This document shows, in pieces, positions 62,823-64,000 of a stretch of 64,000 nt of DNA. Below the pieces are notes generated by a model. That model had not been told where the DNA came from and did no database searches. It saw only the letters and a list, made by a program, of their open reading frames with translations. Within the stretch, counting starts at the first letter, position 1; every line of letters starts with the position of its first letter. Made by a program: the position numbers and the translations under genes. The stretch covers positions 1 through 64,000 of the forward strand of contig UCMS01000022.1 in the NCBI GenBank assembly GCA_900473805.1, written 5' to 3'. The stretch is from Hyphomicrobiales bacterium (lineage in GTDB: Bacteria; Pseudomonadota; Alphaproteobacteria; Rhizobiales; Rhizobiaceae).

Positions 62823-64000
62823 GTTTCAGGCTGCATCCGCGATGCTGTCAGGGCAGCTGCTCCGCGTGGCTTCCCGGTTGCTCAGCACGGCCTTCGCCCT
62901 CGGCCTCGGTTTCACCCTCGTCCTCTCTGCCCCGGTGGCGAGCCCCGCGATCGCAGCGGGCCCTGAAACCATGCTGCGCCAAAACCTGCCGGCCGCCCTG
63001 CGCGGCGATCGCACGGCCGTCCGCGAGGTCGCCCGTGCCATCGTCCGGATCGGACCACGCTCGTTCAAGGCTGCCGCCCAAATGCGCCCGCTCTTGCGCA
63101 GCGAGGCCATGCGCGGATCGAGCGCTGCGGCCAACGCCTATGGAATCCTGCTGCAATACGGCATCGGCGGGGCCAAGAATCCCAAGGAAGCGGCGAGTTG
63201 GTATGCGAAGGGCGGCGCCAACGGCAATCTCAGCGCCTCGAAGAATGCCGCACTGGCTTATGCCCTGGGTTGGGGCGTCCAGCGCAACACCAAGCGCGCC
63301 AATCAGTTGCTGGCCAAGGTGCCGTCCGATCAGCGCAGCCGCAAGATGCTCGAGATCAGCAAGGCCCTGATGCATCCCGGTCGCGAAGAACCTGAACTGG
63401 CCCTTTACTGGCTGGAACGCGCCGTATCGCTCGACAAGAGCGGCCAGTTGAACGCCGCAGGGGCCTATCGAAGCCTGGCCGGATCGATGGAGAACGGTGA
63501 CGAAAAACTGCTCGAGTGGCTGCAACCGCTTGCCGACAAGGGCAATGCGCGCGCCACGATCTTCCTCGCCCGGCACTACGAGGAAAACGGGACGGACCTC
63601 GCCCGGGCCAAGGCCGTCGACCTCTATCTTCAGGCCGCAGAAACCAAGGATGCGGATGCTTATGAAGGCCTCGGCCGGATGCTCGCCGTCACCCAGCCGC
63701 CGCTGTCGGACCGCATCCTGGCCTTCCTTGAGGAAAAGGCGCAAGCCGGCGTGCCATCCGCCAACCTGGCCCTTGGCACCCACTATCTCTTTGGCGCAAC
63801 CACATCAGGCGAGATGCGCGAAAAGGGCCTGGCTTATATGGAAGTCGCCGCCCGCGCCGGGGATCCGGAAACCCAGTATCGGCTGGCCCTTGTCCTGTTG
63901 GGCGATGCCAGCGACACCACACGGCACGACCTCGCCCGGGCCTATCTCGTCCTGTCTGCGGCGGGCGGCAACAAACGCGCCGCCCAGGCCGCAAAGCAAT
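62806..64000 (+). CDS. Third secreted Sel1/TPR-repeat protein (cut by window end)
   Basis: An open frame of 398 codons running off the window with no stop. The ATG at 62806 lies inside the previous gene's end, with AAGG upstream. An N-terminal hydrophobic segment (about 28-48) ends in a likely signal cleavage (AIAA-G). Sel1-like repeats follow (YGIGGAKNPKEAASWYAKGG; REKGLAYMEVAARAGDPETQ). It is the third such gene in a row, so the alg transcript continues beyond the window. Its full length, and whether outer-membrane export genes follow, cannot be seen. Confidence 0.8.
   Translation, partial: MVSFSKFQAASAMLSGQLLRVASRLLSTAFALGLGFTLVLSAPVASPAIAAGPETMLRQNLPAALRGDRTAVREVARAIVRIGPRSFKAAAQMRPLLRSEAMRGSSAAANAYGILLQYGIGGAKNPKEAASWYAKGGANGNLSASKNAALAYALGWGVQRNTKRANQLLAKVPSDQRSRKMLEISKALMHPGREEPELALYWLERAVSLDKSGQLNAAGAYRSLAGSMENGDEKLLEWLQPLADKGNARATIFLARHYEENGTDLARAKAVDLYLQAAETKDADAYEGLGRMLAVTQPPLSDRILAFLEEKAQAGVPSANLALGTHYLFGATTSGEMREKGLAYMEVAARAGDPETQYRLALVLLGDASDTTRHDLARAYLVLSAAGGNKRAAQAAKQ

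Noticed and set aside
1-64000. Genomic island or prophage signature around the alginate-type locus
   Set aside because: No integrase, transposase, tRNA or flanking repeat was seen, and the coding sequence looks like the rest of the window. Transfer cannot be excluded without the right-hand boundary.

Overview
The window is chromosomal DNA of an alphaproteobacterium of the order Hyphomicrobiales, most likely family Rhizobiaceae (Rhizobium / Agrobacterium / Sinorhizobium relatives). Support comes from the GC-rich coding sequence, from rhizobial gene orders (M23 peptidase and clpB; DUF4167-prmC-prfA-ptsP-lysC; lpiA-acvB; argJ-ppi-secA) and from rhizobial-type MucR and PrsDE proteins. I see no tRNA, rRNA, insertion sequence, phage gene or CRISPR array.

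The first ~30 kb is mostly housekeeping. 0.3-3 kb: a membrane-anchored LytM peptidase and a DUF805 membrane protein. 3-12.7 kb, minus strand: clpB, a DUF4167 gene, then lysC-ptsP-prfA-prmC. 12.9-16.9 kb: the lpiA-acvB pair, which makes and degrades lysyl-phosphatidylglycerol. 16.9-27 kb: ubiG-DUF924 (+), a comF-grxC-nitrilase-DUF1178-DUF3291 run (-), a methyltransferase (+), an isolated Flp pilin, argJ-GNAT-mutT (-) and a parvulin gene divergent from secA. 30-38.8 kb: a SPINDLY-type TPR glycosyltransferase, a membrane acyltransferase, a flippase overlapping a FemAB-like acyltransferase, an acyl-CoA synthetase and a small orphan protein.

The last ~25 kb (39.3 kb to the end) is the striking part: an alginate-type exopolysaccharide locus in two divergent arms. 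The minus arm is a compact run: AGE-family epimerase/isomerase, phosphomannomutase, a MucR/Ros regulator and a type I secretion ABC transporter with its membrane-fusion partner. The plus arm follows a Crp/Fnr regulator and a strong terminator: algD, alg8, alg44 (PilZ motifs intact), an algA-like GDP-mannose pyrophosphorylase, a very large algG-like C5-epimerase, an algL-like lyase, and three consecutive large Sel1/TPR secreted proteins, the last cut by the window edge. Nearly all joints in both arms overlap or are tightly spaced.

Read as a pathway: fructose-6-P to mannose-6-P (AGE protein, inferred), to mannose-1-P (phosphomannomutase), to GDP-mannose (AlgA-like), to GDP-mannuronate (AlgD), polymerised at the inner membrane by Alg8/Alg44 under probable c-di-GMP control, then epimerised (AlgG) and trimmed (AlgL) in the periplasm. 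It departs from the Pseudomonas/Azotobacter model in four ways. The phosphomannose isomerase half of AlgA looks dead and seems replaced by the AGE protein. AlgG carries a ~630-residue helical-repeat extension. AlgK is replaced or multiplied by three Sel1 proteins. A type I secretion system and a MucR regulator are built into the precursor operon. No AlgE-, AlgX- or AlgI/J/F-like gene is seen before the window ends; such genes may lie beyond it.
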